Shown: positions 29,569 to 39,881, counted from the stretch's first letter. The stretch: 64,000 bases of DNA from Methyloceanibacter superfactus (GCF_001723305.1 NZ_LPWF01000029.1:1-64000); one strand, 5' to 3'. The notes: a model not told the origin generated them from the sequence alone. Numbers and translations: made by a program.

Positions 29569-31952
29569 TGGCGCGGGCAGCAACAATCCTGCTTTCGATG
29601 TGCCGGGCGCTGCCCGGCTTCGCCGCGTCTTATGGGCGTGCGTTTGCGCGCAACCGCGGCGTCGTGCTGGCGGGTGTTCTCGCCGCCTTCGCCGTGCTTT
29701 TGGCGCCCACACACGAGGCCTTCGCCCAAGCACAGACGGGCCTTGAGCAGATCATCGAGCCGCCGCAAATGGGCTCCGCCGAGCCCATGCTGCTGCAGGC
29801 CGATGAGATGATCTACGAGAACGACAACGCCACGATCCGCGCCAAGGGCAATGTCGAGATCTATTACGGCAACTACACCCTGCTTGCCGACAGCGTGGTC
29901 TATAACCGCAATTCGAATACGCTGGCCGCCGAGGGCAATGTCCGCATGAAGGACCCCGACGGCGCCGTCATCACCGCCGACCAGCTCACCCTGACCGACG
30001 ACTTCCGCGACGGCTTTGTCGACGCCCTGAAGCTCGTCACCAAGGACGAAACACGCATCGTCGCTCAGTCTGCATCCCGCGAGGCCGGCAACGTCACCGT
30101 GTTCCGCAAGGGTTGGTTCACGCCTTGTAAGCTCTGCGAGGAAGACCCGACCAAGCCGCCGACCTGGCGTATCCGCGCCGGCAAGATCACGCACAAGCGC
30201 GACCAGGCCACCATCACCTACAAGGATGCGGCCTTTGACTTCTTCGGCGTGCCGGTGCTGTGGGTGCCCTACTTCCAGACCGCCGATCCGACGGTGAAGC
30301 GGAAGTCAGGGTTCCTCATGCCGAGCTACAGCCACTCCGACGAGCTCGGCAGCACGGTTCAGGTCCCCTACTATTTCGCCCTGTCCGATCACTACGACTT
30401 CACCTTCGCGCCCATGTGGACCGAGAAGGCGGGAACGTTGCTACTCGGCGACTGGCGGCAGCGCACCGCATCCGGCGGCTATCGCATCGAGATGGCCGGC
30501 GTGTTCGACAATCCCGACGATCCGCTCAGCCCGGCCGACCAGGACTTCCGCGGCAGCATCAAGACCCAAGGCAAGTTCGCCCTCGACCCCTATTACTCCT
30601 GGGGCTGGGACATTCTCGCCGAAACCGACGAGACCTTCCGCCGGTTCTATAATCTGGACTCGCGCCTGAAGACCGACCGCGTCTCCCAGGTCTACCTGGA
30701 GGGACTGCATGACCGGAATTACATCTCGACGCGCTTCTACAACACGCAGAGCCTGCTGTTCCAAGACGAGGATTTCTCCGAGGCGACCGTCTACCCGATC
30801 ATCGACTATGACTACATCGTCGGGACGCCGGTCATCGGCGGCGAGCTGAGCTTCAACTCCAACGCCATGGTGTTCTCCAGCGAGGACGGCACGGACTCCA
30901 ATCGCCTCATCGTGGAAGCCAATTGGCGGCGGAAGCTGATCGATCCGATCGGTCAGGTGTTTACGCCGTTCGGCCGTCTGCGCGGCGATGTCTACGGCAT
31001 CGACCAGCCGGCGGAACTCGATTTGACCGGCAGCGATGACATCATGAGCGAGGACCCCGAGGACGGCGCCATCTGGCGCGGCAACGCCGTGGCCGGCCTC
31101 GACTATCGCTATCCGTTCATCACCACGACCGGCTCCGTGACGCATACCGTGGAGCCCATCGGTCAGATCATCGCCCGGCCTGACACGCTCGGCGATCAGC
31201 AGGACATTCCCAACGAAGACGCGTTGAGCCTCGTTTTCGACGACACGCTGCTGTTCGATATCGACAAGTTCTCGGGCTATGACCGTATCGAGACCGGCAC
31301 ACGCGCCAACTACGGCTTCGGCTACACGGCGCAGTTCGCATCGGGCGCGTATCTGCGCGCCGTCGCCGGCCAGAGCTATCAGATCGGCGGACAGAACGAG
31401 TTCGACACGGCGTTCTACCAGACGAGCGGCCTCGCCACCGACGCGTCGGACTACGTCACCGGCGTGTACTTCCAGGCCACGCGGAATATTTCATTCTCGG
31501 CGCAACAGCGCTTCGATCAGGACGACCTCACCGTCCAGCGCACGGATCTCGGCTCGTGGATGCGCTACGGACCGCTGCAGGCGCGCGTGAACTACGCCGA
31601 CGTTCCCGGCAATCTTCCCACCGCCGCGCCCGCCGGCATCGTCCCCGAGGCCGACAGCGAAGAGATCTTGGCGGCCGGCGCGCTCGCCATCACCGAGGAT
31701 TGGTCCCTGCTCGCGAACATGCGCTACGACATCCAGGAAGATCAAACGATCACCGACGGTCTGGGCCTGCGCTATCAGGACGACTGCTTCATGATGGACG
31801 TGACCTATCAGCGGTCCTTCATCCGCGATCAGGACATCGAGCCGGATGAGCGCTTCCTCGTGAACTTCGCCCTGAAATATCTCGGCGCCTATACCATGTC
31901 GACCAGCGCCTTTGGCGGGTTCGGGGCCGACGGGTCGGACAGCAATGACTAG
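29565..31952 (+). CDS. lptD: LPS assembly outer-membrane protein LptD
   Basis: 795 residues. A long n-region and hydrophobic core (NRGVVLAGVLAAFAVLLAP) end in an AFA signal cleavage site near residue 48. The LptA-like beta-jellyroll follows (ADEMIYENDNATIRAKGNVEI, about 75-180), then the 26-strand barrel that inserts LPS in the outer leaflet. Cys pair TPCKLC (about 186-190) and a late Cys in YQDDCFMMD (about 740) could form the interdomain disulfide; E. coli LptD uses two such bonds. ATG 29565 or 29568 both fit. Confidence 0.95.
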   Translation: MMARAATILLSMCRALPGFAASYGRAFARNRGVVLAGVLAAFAVLLAPTHEAFAQAQTGLEQIIEPPQMGSAEPMLLQADEMIYENDNATIRAKGNVEIYYGNYTLLADSVVYNRNSNTLAAEGNVRMKDPDGAVITADQLTLTDDFRDGFVDALKLVTKDETRIVAQSASREAGNVTVFRKGWFTPCKLCEEDPTKPPTWRIRAGKITHKRDQATITYKDAAFDFFGVPVLWVPYFQTADPTVKRKSGFLMPSYSHSDELGSTVQVPYYFALSDHYDFTFAPMWTEKAGTLLLGDWRQRTASGGYRIEMAGVFDNPDDPLSPADQDFRGSIKTQGKFALDPYYSWGWDILAETDETFRRFYNLDSRLKTDRVSQVYLEGLHDRNYISTRFYNTQSLLFQDEDFSEATVYPIIDYDYIVGTPVIGGELSFNSNAMVFSSEDGTDSNRLIVEANWRRKLIDPIGQVFTPFGRLRGDVYGIDQPAELDLTGSDDIMSEDPEDGAIWRGNAVAGLDYRYPFITTTGSVTHTVEPIGQIIARPDTLGDQQDIPNEDALSLVFDDTLLFDIDKFSGYDRIETGTRANYGFGYTAQFASGAYLRAVAGQSYQIGGQNEFDTAFYQTSGLATDASDYVTGVYFQATRNISFSAQQRFDQDDLTVQRTDLGSWMRYGPLQARVNYADVPGNLPTAAPAGIVPEADSEEILAAGALAITEDWSLLANMRYDIQEDQTITDGLGLRYQDDCFMMDVTYQRSFIRDQDIEPDERFLVNFALKYLGAYTMSTSAFGGFGADGSDSND

Positions 31953-32895
31953 GACAGTCTTCCGCTTGGTGCGCGGCTTTGGAGCGCTCGCCGCGCTGCT
32001 TCTCGTCGTGCTCGGCTCGGGTCTCGCCCTCACGCAGGAGACCTCAATCAAGGTTCTGGTCAACGACAACCCGATCTCCGACTACGATATCGAGCAGCGC
32101 CAGCGCTTCCTCTCCATCACCACCCAGGAGAAGCCCGGTCCGGAGCTGAAGAAGAAGGCGACGGACATGCTCATCGACGAGCGTCTCCAGATTCTCGAGG
32201 GGCAGAAGCTGGGCTCCACGCCCGACGAGGATGAGGTCACCAAGATCCTCGAGAACATGGCGCAGAAGAACAATCTCGATGTCGCCGGGTTGACCACGGC
32301 GCTGGGACGCGCCGGCGTCAACATCAGGACGCTGAAGGATCGCATCCGCGCGCAACTCGTGTGGCAGGACGTGGTGCGGAAAAAATTCCGCCGCGAGATC
32401 CAGATCGGCGATGTCGACGTGGATCGGGCGCTGTCGGATTCCGACGAAGCCGGTGGTGGCGGGGAATCCCAGACCACCCTGCAGCTCCGCCAGGTCAAGT
32501 TCTCGATGGCGAGCAACGCCGATCAAAGAACCATTGCCGCGAAGATCGCGGCGGCGGAAGCGCTGCGCGCCCGGTTCAGCAATTGCGCCAATGTCACCGA
32601 GCTGGCCAAGGCGACCGCCGGCGCGACCGTCAAGACCCTCCAAGATCAGCAGACCTCGACCCTGACCCAGCCGGCCCGGCTGCTCGTCATGAACGCCAAG
32701 GTCGGACAAATGACGCCGCCATCCATCTCGCCCTCCGGCGTCGAGCTTTACGCGGTGTGCGGCAAGGTCTCTACCAAGGGCGACACCAAGGTGCGCGAGG
32801 CCACGCAGCGCAAGCTGCTGAACGACGAGATGATGATCCGCGCCGAGCGGCTGTTGCGCGATCTCCGCCAGGACGCCTTCATCGAATACCGCTGA
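31945..32895 (+). CDS. surA: SurA-type periplasmic chaperone
   Basis: 316 residues with a signal peptide (FGALAALLLVVLGSGLALTQ), the SurA N-terminal helical domain (VLVNDNPISDYDIEQRQRFL, KKKATDMLIDERLQILEGQKLG) and one parvulin-like C-terminal region that looks degenerate. SurA helps outer-membrane proteins such as LptD fold. It overlaps the end of lptD by eight bases and precedes pdxA. Confidence 0.85.
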   Translation: MTRTVFRLVRGFGALAALLLVVLGSGLALTQETSIKVLVNDNPISDYDIEQRQRFLSITTQEKPGPELKKKATDMLIDERLQILEGQKLGSTPDEDEVTKILENMAQKNNLDVAGLTTALGRAGVNIRTLKDRIRAQLVWQDVVRKKFRREIQIGDVDVDRALSDSDEAGGGGESQTTLQLRQVKFSMASNADQRTIAAKIAAAEALRARFSNCANVTELAKATAGATVKTLQDQQTSTLTQPARLLVMNAKVGQMTPPSISPSGVELYAVCGKVSTKGDTKVREATQRKLLNDEMMIRAERLLRDLRQDAFIEYR

Positions 32896-32941
32896 CGCCA
32901 TCGTTTCGCGCCAGCCCCCTTCATGCTAGGCCCTGTGGCCC

Positions 32942-33952
32942 ATGGCCGCCGATACACCCCTTGCCCTCACCCTTGGCGACCCCGCCGGGATCGGGCCCGA
33001 CATCACGCTTCTCGCCTTTGCCGCGCGAAGCGTTGAGCCTATTCCGCCTTTCGTGCTCCTCGGCGACGAGGGCGTCCTTGCCGCCCGCGCCGAGGCGCTT
33101 GGGCTCTCCGTTCCCATCGCCACTGTCGCCACGCCGCGCGAGGCGCTCGATGTCTTCGCCGAGGCCTTGCCGGTGCTGCCGGTCGCCGTCCCCGGTCCGG
33201 TCGTCGCCGGACGTCCCGACGTGGCTGCCGCGCCGGCGGTGAAGCAGTCCATCGAGATGGCCGTGGACCTGGTGCGCCGGGGCGAGCGCGCGCGCCGTCG
33301 TCACCAACCCAATCGCCAAGTCCCTGCTTTATCAGGCCGGCTTCACCTTTCCCGGCCACACGGAATATCTGGCGGCTCTCGCCGCCGAGGGACCGGCGCC
33401 GCTCCGGTGATGATGCTGGTGGCGGGCCCCTTCAAGGCGGTGCCGGTGACGATCCATATTCCGCTTAAAGAGGTCCCGGCCCAACTCACCGCGGACCTTC
33501 TTCTGGCGACCATCAGGACGACGGACCAGGATCTTCGCCGCTATTTCGGCTTCCTCCAGCCGCGTCTCGCCGTGAGCGGCCTCAACCCCCATGCCGGGGA
33601 AGACGGCAGCCTGGGCCGCGAGGAGATCGAGATCATCGCGCCGGCCATTGAAGCCGCAAAGGCCGAAGGGATCGACGTCAAAGGTCCCTACCCGGCCGAC
33701 ACCATGTTTCATACGGCCGCGCGCGAGACCTACGACACGGCGCTGTGCATGTATCACGACCAAGCGCTCGTACCGTTCAAGACGCTCGCCTTCGAGGAGG
33801 GCGTCAATGTCACCCTCGGGCTGCCCTTCGTGCGCACCTCGCCGGATCACGGCACCGCTTTCGGCATCGCCGGGACCGGCAAGGCGAATCCCAAGAGCCT
33901 CGTCGAGGCGCTCCGCCTGGCCGATGCCATGAGCCGCTCGGCCGAGGACTAG
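32942..33952 (+). CDS. pdxA: 4-hydroxythreonine-4-phosphate dehydrogenase PdxA (compensated frameshift)
   Basis: Pyridoxal-phosphate biosynthesis enzyme, about 337 residues. Conserved start [15 protein letters not shown], later [11 protein letters not shown] and [38 protein letters not shown]. Between about 33290 and 33392 the frame is shifted by a pair of indels; the true reading is [20 protein letters not shown] then [18 protein letters not shown], which holds a metal-binding His. Sits between surA and rsmA, as usual. Confidence 0.93.
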   Translation: MAADTPLALTLGDPAGIGPDITLLAFAARSVEPIPPFVLLGDEGVLAARAEALGLSVPIATVATPREALDVFAEALPVLPVAVPGPVVAGRPDVAAAPAVKQSIEMAVDLVRRGERARRRHQPNRQVPALSGRLHLSRPHGISGGSRRRGTGAAPVMMLVAGPFKAVPVTIHIPLKEVPAQLTADLLLATIRTTDQDLRRYFGFLQPRLAVSGLNPHAGEDGSLGREEIEIIAPAIEAAKAEGIDVKGPYPADTMFHTAARETYDTALCMYHDQALVPFKTLAFEEGVNVTLGLPFVRTSPDHGTAFGIAGTGKANPKSLVEALRLADAMSRSAED

Positions 33953-33955
33953 GCG

Positions 33956-34813
33956 ATGGCCACCGACGACGGCCTGCCGCCCCTGCGCGACGTGATCCGT
34001 GCCTGCGGCCTCACGCCCAAGAAGAGTCTCGGTCAGAACTTCCTGCTCGATTTCAATCTGACCCGCCGCATCGCCCGGGCCGCCGGTCCCTTGGAAGGCG
34101 TCACCGTCGTCGAGGTCGGCCCCGGCCCCGGCGGTCTCACCCGTGCACTGTTTCTCGAAGGCGCAAGCCGGGTCGTCGTCATCGAGCGCGACGAGCGCTG
34201 CCTCGCCGCCTTGCACGACATCGCAGCGCTCTATCCCGGCCGTCTCGACATCGTCGCCGCCGACGCCCGGACGATCGACTACGGGTCGCTCGCGTTGCCC
34301 TCGCCCGCGCGCATCGTCGCCAACTTGCCCTACAGCGCGGCACGCCCGCTCTTCATCGGTTGGCTCAAGACCGAGCCCTGGCCGCCGTGGTTCGACCGCC
34401 TCGTTCTCATGTTTCAGCGCGAGGTCGCCGAGCGGATCGTCGCCATCCCGGGCAACAAGGACTATGGCCGCCTTGCCGTCCTGTCCCAGTGGCGGACCAT
34501 GCCCCGCATCCTGTTCAACGTGCCGGCCGAGGCGTTCACGCCACGGCCGAAAGTCGATTCCGCGGTGGTCGAGCTCGTGCCGCGGCAAGCGCCGGAGCCC
34601 CCGTGCGATCCGAAGCAGCTGGAAAGGGTGACGGCCGCCGCCTTCGGTCAAAGGCGCAAGATGCTGCGCGCCAGCCTGCGTCAGATCACGCCGGACGCCG
34701 AACCCCTGCTCGAAGGGCTTGGCCTCGACCCGAAGGCACGCGCCGAGGAATTGCAGGTCGGCGATTTCTGCCGTATCGCCAATGCGCTCGAGGGTGCGCG
34801 GAAGCGCGGCTAG
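33956..34813 (+). CDS. rsmA: 16S rRNA (adenine 1518/1519-N6) dimethyltransferase
   Basis: 285 residues. KKSLGQNFLLD, the SAM-binding VVEVGPGPGGLTRALF and the catalytic NLPY motif (here ANLPYSAARPL) are present, with FTPRPKVDSAVV and FGQRRKMLRASLRQ in the C-terminal half. KsgA-type enzyme acting late in 30S assembly. Its TAG shares the tetranucleotide CTAG with the stop of convergent gmk. Confidence 0.95.
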   Translation: MATDDGLPPLRDVIRACGLTPKKSLGQNFLLDFNLTRRIARAAGPLEGVTVVEVGPGPGGLTRALFLEGASRVVVIERDERCLAALHDIAALYPGRLDIVAADARTIDYGSLALPSPARIVANLPYSAARPLFIGWLKTEPWPPWFDRLVLMFQREVAERIVAIPGNKDYGRLAVLSQWRTMPRILFNVPAEAFTPRPKVDSAVVELVPRQAPEPPCDPKQLERVTAAAFGQRRKMLRASLRQITPDAEPLLEGLGLDPKARAEELQVGDFCRIANALEGARKRG

Positions 34814-35453
34814 AGCTGTGCCAACAGGCTTTGCACGAAGCCTTTCAGCCCGGTGAACCGCGCCCGGCGCAAGCGCTCGGCGGCGAGAATGGCGCGCACC
34901 GCCTCGACCGACTTGTCCACGTCGAAATTCACCAGGACATAATCATATTCGACCCAGTGCTGGATCTCGTTGCTCGCGCCCCGCATGCGGCGAGCGACCA
35001 CGTCCTCGGAATCTTGCGCTCTTGTTTTCAATCGGTCTTCGAGCGCGCCGGCCGACGGCGGCAACACGAACACCGACACCACGTCCTCGCCAGCGGCATC
35101 GCGCAAAGCCGCCGCGCCTTGCCAATCCACATCGAACAACACGTCGCGGCCTTGCGCCAGGGCCTGCTCGACCGGCGCCCGCGTCGTGCCGTAATAATTG
35201 TCGAACACCACCGCCCATTCCAGGAAGTCGCCCGCGTCGCGCATCTGGCTGAACGTGTCCTTGCCGACGAAATGATAGTCCTTGCCGTTGGTCTCACCCT
35301 TTCGCTTGGCGCGCGTGGTGTGGGAGATCGACGGCGCGATGCCCTCGTCCTCATCGAGAATGCGCCGGGCGATGGTCGTCTTGCCCGCGCCGGACGGCGA
35401 CGACAGCACCAGCATCAGCCTCGGCGGGCGATCGTATCCATGACCGGCCTCAT
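34810..35453 (-). CDS. gmk: Guanylate kinase (start region frameshifted)
   Basis: GMP to GDP phosphorylation with ATP. LSSPSGAGKTTIARRIL is the P-loop; the GMP-binding region follows (SHTTRAKRKGETNGKDYHFV). The internal ATG at 35415 opens the long frame, but the ATG at 35453 overlaps the yicC stop as ATGA and reads MRPVMDTIARRG, the usual family N-terminus. One base is missing near 35424 to join the two. Corrected length about 214, the normal size. Confidence 0.92.
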
Positions 35454-36337
35454 TCGATGTTCTGAACCTGCTCGCGCAATTGATCGATGACCGTCTTGAG
35501 CTCGAGCCCGATCCGGCTGATCTCGATATCGGCGGCCTTGGAGCAAATGGTGTTGGCCTCGCGATTGAATTCCTGCGCCAAGAACTCGAGCTTGCGCCCA
35601 GCCGGCTGGCCGCTGGCGATGAGTTCGTTGGCGGCCGCCACGTGAGCCCGCAAGCGGTCGAGCTCTTCTTGGATGTCCGCCTTGGCCGCGAGCAGCAAGG
35701 CTTCTTGATGAAGGCGCTCGGGCTCGAGCGTGGCGCCGGCCTCGCCGAGACGCGCGATCTGCTCGCGCAACCGCACGCTCAGCGCCTCCGGTTGGCGCGC
35801 CACGACCGCCACGGCGCGCGCCACGAGCCCATCGATGTCGGTGAGCTGCTGCTCGATGACGCGCTGAAGACGTTCACCCTCCCCCGCGCGCGCCACGATC
35901 AAGCCATCGAGCGCCGCGGCGAGGCCCGCTAGCAGCGCATGGCCGAGCGCCGCCTGTTGCTCCTCGGTCTCCTCGGGCTCGACCGTCTCCACCACCCCGC
36001 GCATGGCGAGCAGCGTGTCGAGGCGCGCGGGCTTGAGCTTGGTTAGACTCTTCGCCCGCTCCGCCACGGCGTGGGCTTGCGCAAGCGCCGGCTCGTTCAG
36101 CCTGATCTCCGTCTGGCCGCTCTCGCGCTTGACCGTGAGATTGATGGTGCAATTGCCACGCGCCAGCTTCTCCTGGCACAGGCCGCGCACGCTGGCCTCG
36201 AGGCGCTCGAGACCCGACGGCAGCCTGAAGCGAAGATCGAGCGATCGCCCGTTGACGCTCTTCACCTCCCAGAACCAAGCCGTATCGCCATGCACCCCGT
36301 CGCTGCGGGCGAAGCCGGTCATGCTTTTGAGGGTCAT
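35450..36337 (-). CDS. yicC: YicC/YloC family endoribonuclease
   Basis: 295 residues with the family start LKSMTGFARSDG, WEVKSVNGRSLDLRFRLP and the C-terminal EFNREANTICSKAADIEISRIGLELK. E. coli YicC is reported as an endoribonuclease. Coupled by ATGA to gmk and downstream of mltG in the same orientation. Confidence 0.92.
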   Translation of the reverse strand: MTLKSMTGFARSDGVHGDTAWFWEVKSVNGRSLDLRFRLPSGLERLEASVRGLCQEKLARGNCTINLTVKRESGQTEIRLNEPALAQAHAVAERAKSLTKLKPARLDTLLAMRGVVETVEPEETEEQQAALGHALLAGLAAALDGLIVARAGEGERLQRVIEQQLTDIDGLVARAVAVVARQPEALSVRLREQIARLGEAGATLEPERLHQEALLLAAKADIQEELDRLRAHVAAANELIASGQPAGRKLEFLAQEFNREANTICSKAADIEISRIGLELKTVIDQLREQVQNIE

Positions 36338-36462
36338 TGGCTTGTGCCTTGCGTTGGAAGCCTGCTGGGCGGCTTTATAGCCGAGTCGCGAGCCAAATCA
36401 GGCCCTAAGCCGACCAAAGCCAAGATTGAGATGAACAGGGTATGGACCAGGCCCGCCGGGCC

Positions 36463-37909
36463 CTAGCGCTGGGGATTGCGCTTCGGCAGCGGCACCGGAC
36501 CCGCAGGCACGACGGCGGCGACCTCGCCCTCCGGAATGAGGCCCCCAAGCTCGTTGAGCTCGGCGGCTTCAGCCGCGGCTGCGGCCTCGGCGGCCTGCCG
36601 CGCGCCTGATCTCGCGCTCGATCTTGCGCCACTTGGCGACATTCCTGTTGTGCTCGGCAAGGGTCGCGGAAAACACATGCCCGCCGGTGCCGTCGGCCAC
36701 GAAATAGAGATCCTTGGTCTTGGCCGGCTTCAGCACGGCCTCGATGGCGGCGCGGCCCGGATTGGCGATGGGCGTCGGCGGCAGGCCATCGATCTTATAG
36801 GTGTTGTACGGGTTCTCCCGCTCGAGATCCGACTGGGTGATGGGATGGTCGCGGATCCCGCCGAACAGGCCGTAGATGATGGTCGGGTCCGACTGCAGCC
36901 GCATGCGCTTCCTGAGACGGTTATGGAACACGCTGGCGATATGGGGCCGCTCCTCGGCCTTGCCCGTCTCCTTCTCCACGATCGACGCGAGAATGACGGC
37001 TTCTTCCGGCGTACTTACCATGATGTCGGGGTCGCGCTCCTCCCACATCTTGGCAACGAACTTCGACTGGGCGTGCTGCATCCGCTGCACGATCTCCTTG
37101 CGCGTATCCTTGCTGCCGAAGCTGTATGTGTCCGGCAACAACGACCCCTCGGCGGGAACCTCCGGCGCCTCGCCGTTGAGTTCGGGATGGGCGGCCAGAC
37201 GTTTCACGATTTGCGCACTGGTCCAGCCTTCCGGCAGGGTCACGCGGTACTGAATGGACTTGCCTTCGACCAGCGTGTCGAGCACCTGGCGCATGGTCGC
37301 GTGCTTGTCGAACTGATACTCGCCGGCCTTCAGGGTGCCTTCCCCTTTCAAATACATGAAATAGAGGATGCTGGTCATGAAGATGCGCCGGTCGGCGATG
37401 ATGCCGTCGCGCTCGAGCCGCTCGGCGATCGCCGTCGCGCCCTCGCCCTTGGGCACCACCAGAACCGTGGACACCGGTAGCGGCCCCGGCCGGTCGAATT
37501 CCACGCGCACGAAATAGAACACCGCCGCGGCCATGCAGGCCATGATGAAAACGAAGTTGAGAAGACCGTCCAGCATGCCGAGGAAGGGATGGGAATCGTC
37601 TTCCGGCAGTTCCCGCTCCGGCGGCTCGGGCGGACGTTGCGGCTGTAGGGCTTCGGTCGGGCTTCGTGGGAGCACGTTCGGGGCGTGACGGCCCGCGCCC
37701 GGGTGGCCCCCAACCGGGCGGCCGGCAACTTGCGGACCTGGATGGCCTGGGTGGCCCGGAGCTTGATGACCTGGGGCTTGATGACCTGGAGCTTGATTGC
37801 CTGGAGCCGGATGCCCTGGTGCCGGGCGTCCCGCCAACGGACGGCCTGCGCCATGGCCGCCCATGGGGCCGCCGGGGTTACCTGCCTTGGGGGGAATGTC
37901 CCTGGTCAA
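36463..37909 (-). CDS. mltG: Endolytic transglycosylase MltG with Pro/Gly/His repeat N-terminus (3' end frameshifted)
   Basis: Cuts nascent glycan strands at the inner membrane. The cytoplasmic N-terminus (about 100 residues) is low-complexity with APGHQ pentapeptide repeats. One membrane helix (LLNFVFIMACMAAAVFYFV) follows, then the YceG domain with LPEGWTSAQIVKRLA, SLLPDTYSF, ILASIVEKETGKAEE (catalytic Glu) and NPYNTYKIDGLPPTPIANPG. As read the frame stops at 36569. A one-base indel near 36605 would continue into ARQAAEAAAAAEAAELNELG and stop at 36463, which I prefer. The start is TTG 37909 or a downstream ATG. Confidence 0.9.
37756..37830. repeat. Five 15-bp tandem repeats in mltG
   Basis: Units at 37756, 37771, 37786, 37801 and 37816 follow the pattern CTGGAGCTTGATGAC with increasing divergence. 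In the mltG frame they encode APGHQ-like pentapeptides in the cytoplasmic N-terminus. Such repeats can vary in copy number. Confidence 0.75.
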
Positions 37910-38023
37910 ACGTCAACCCCGATGTCATGGCTCATACGCGCGCGCAGTGCGAATAGCGGTTATTCACTTTGCGTCGAAATATGGCCAAAGGGAGGTTCGC
38001 TTGGCAAGCCAAACGGCGCACGA

Positions 38024-39289
38024 TCAAGCGGCGTATCGGCGCATGATCAGCGATGCGTTGGTGCCGCCGAACCCGAATGAGTTGGACAGCACCGTATCGA
38101 TGGTCCGGCGGCGCGCCTGATGCGGCACCAGATCGATGGCCGTCGCCACGGACGGATTGTCCAGATTGAGCGTCGGCGGCGCCAAGTTGTCGCGAATCGC
38201 CAGCGCCGAGAAGATCGCTTCGATCGCGCCGGCCGCGCCAAGCAGATGTCCCGTCGCCGACTTGGTCGAGGACATGGAGACCTTGCCGGCGGCATTGCCG
38301 AACAGCCGCTCCACGGCCGCAAGCTCGATCTCGTCGCCCATGGGCGTCGAGGTGCCGTGCGCGTTGATGTAGTCGATATCGGCCGGATCGATCCCGGCGC
38401 GCTTCACCGCGGCGGTCATGCAGCGGAACGCGCCATCGCCGTCCTCGGCCGGTGCGGTGATGTGGAAGGCATCGCCCGACAGACCGTAGCCGATGATCTC
38501 GGCATAGATCTTGGCGCCTCTGGCCTTGGCGTGCTCGAGCTCCTCGACCACGACCACGCCCGCGCCCTCGCCCATGACGAAGCCGTCCCGGTCCCGGTCG
38601 TAAGGCCGCGACGCGCGCTGCGGCTCGTCGTTGAAATTTGTGGACAGCGCCCGGCATGCGGCAAAGCCGGCAATGGCCAATCGGCAGACCGGCGATTCCG
38701 AGCCGCCAGCGAGCATCACGTCCGCATCGCCGAAGGCCACGAGCCGCGACGCATCGCCGATGGCATGCGCCCCCGTGGAGCAGGCCGTGACCACCGCGTG
38801 ATTTGGGCCTTTCAGCCCATGCTCGATGGAGACATAGCCGGATGCGAGATTGATGAGACGGCCGGGAATGAAAAACGGACTCACACGCCGCGGCCCCTTT
38901 TCGGCAAACAGCAGAGACGTCTTCTCGATGCCTTGGAGGCCGCCGATGCCGGAGCCGATCAACACGCCCGTGCGGATCTGGTCCTCATAGGCCGTCGGCT
39001 TCCATCCCGCATCGGTCAACGCCTGCGTGGCGGCGCCCATGGCATAGATGATGAAGTCGTCGACCTTCCGCTGCTCCTTATGCTCCATCCAATCGTTGGG
39101 ATTGAACGTGCCGTCCGCTGCCGTCCCCGCGTGGAACCTGGCAGGCGATCTGGCAGGAGAGATCTGAGACGTCGAAGTCTCGACGCGCCGTGCCGCGTTC
39201 TCGCCCGCGGTCAGGCGCTGCCATACGGTCTCGTGGCCGCAACCGAGCGGCGAGACAAGACCCAAGCCTGTGATGACGACACGTCGCAT
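38024..39289 (-). CDS. fabF: Beta-ketoacyl-ACP synthase II FabF (compensated frameshift)
   Basis: Elongates acyl-ACP with malonyl-ACP. 421 residues with the Cys-His-His triad: VTACSTGAHAIG, INAHGTSTPMGD, SATGHLLGAAGAIEAIF. In the N-terminal part the segment SQISPARSPARFHAGTAA is out of frame between an indel near 39180 and one near 39116; the corrected reading is FDVSDLSCQIACQVPRGDGS, then GTFNPNDWM. Lies between acpP and mltG. Confidence 0.95.
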   Translation of the reverse strand: MRRVVITGLGLVSPLGCGHETVWQRLTAGENAARRVETSTSQISPARSPARFHAGTAADGTFNPNDWMEHKEQRKVDDFIIYAMGAATQALTDAGWKPTAYEDQIRTGVLIGSGIGGLQGIEKTSLLFAEKGPRRVSPFFIPGRLINLASGYVSIEHGLKGPNHAVVTACSTGAHAIGDASRLVAFGDADVMLAGGSESPVCRLAIAGFAACRALSTNFNDEPQRASRPYDRDRDGFVMGEGAGVVVVEELEHAKARGAKIYAEIIGYGLSGDAFHITAPAEDGDGAFRCMTAAVKRAGIDPADIDYINAHGTSTPMGDEIELAAVERLFGNAAGKVSMSSTKSATGHLLGAAGAIEAIFSALAIRDNLAPPTLNLDNPSVATAIDLVPHQARRRTIDTVLSNSFGFGGTNASLIMRRYAA

Positions 39290-39389
39290 CGCGCCTTCCC
39301 GTGACCCTTACGAGAATCAGTTGTCGAGCCGTTAGGGGCTTCGTTTGTCACGACGTGCGGACGGCGTGATGCGCCCGCGCGAAGTCGCG

Positions 39390-39629
39390 TCAAGCGGCTG
39401 TATTCTTCTCCAGGAATTTGACCGCATCGCCGACGGTGAGAATGGTCTCTGCCGCATCGTCGGGGATTTCGCAGCCGAACTCCTCCTCGAACGCCATCAC
39501 CAACTCGACAGTGTCGAGGCTGTCAGCTCCAAGGTCGTCGATGAAGCTCGCATTCTCGGTGACCTTGTCGGCCTCCACACCAAGATGCTCCACCACGATC
39601 TTCTTTACGCGCTCCGAGATATCGCTCAT
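39390..39629 (-). CDS. acpP: Acyl carrier protein
   Basis: 79 acidic residues, carrier of growing fatty acyl chains. The phosphopantetheine serine is in [18 protein letters not shown] (Ser about 38). GAGG lies a few bases before the ATG. A 252-base leader separates it from fabG. Confidence 0.97.
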   Translation of the reverse strand: MSDISERVKKIVVEHLGVEADKVTENASFIDDLGADSLDTVELVMAFEEEFGCEIPDDAAETILTVGDAVKFLEKNTAA

Positions 39630-39660
39630 GTCCTCGTCACCGTCCCTTACTTTTAAGTCC

Positions 39661-39707
39661 TTAGGCCTCGTGTGTACCCCCGAGCTGCGGCTCCTGGCCT
39701 AACACAC
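39661..39707 (-). promoter_or_regulatory. Competing-helix element in the acpP leader
   Basis: On the acpP strand two helices can form, GTGTG with CACAC and TTAGGCC with GGCCTAA. Their arms interleave (39703-39707/39670-39674 and 39696-39702/39661-39667), so they exclude each other or form a pseudoknot. A direct repeat GCTCGGGGGT flanks them (39676-39685 and about 39706-39715). The 3' arm ends about 31 bases before the acpP ATG. Regulatory role is inference. Confidence 0.3.
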
Positions 39708-39730
39708 CCCCGAGCGGTAAGTTAGGAGGG

Positions 39731-39759
39731 TTGATCGCGGTGGGATTGGCCTTTGTCAA
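39731..39759 (-). promoter_or_regulatory. Possible acpP promoter
   Basis: On the minus strand a perfect TTGACA -35 (39754-39759) is followed after 17 bases by GATCAA (39731-39736), a weak -10. It lies about 100 bases upstream of acpP and would place the competing-helix element in the transcript. Confidence 0.4.
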
Positions 39760-39881
39760 GCCCCCACTGAGCGGCCGTTTGGGTAGCATACTATATGAGA
39801 CTTTGCCAGACGCCCTCACCTAGGAAAACAACCTGCCAGCTTTGCTGAAAGTGTTGCTCCAACCCCTTGTGCAACAAGCAC

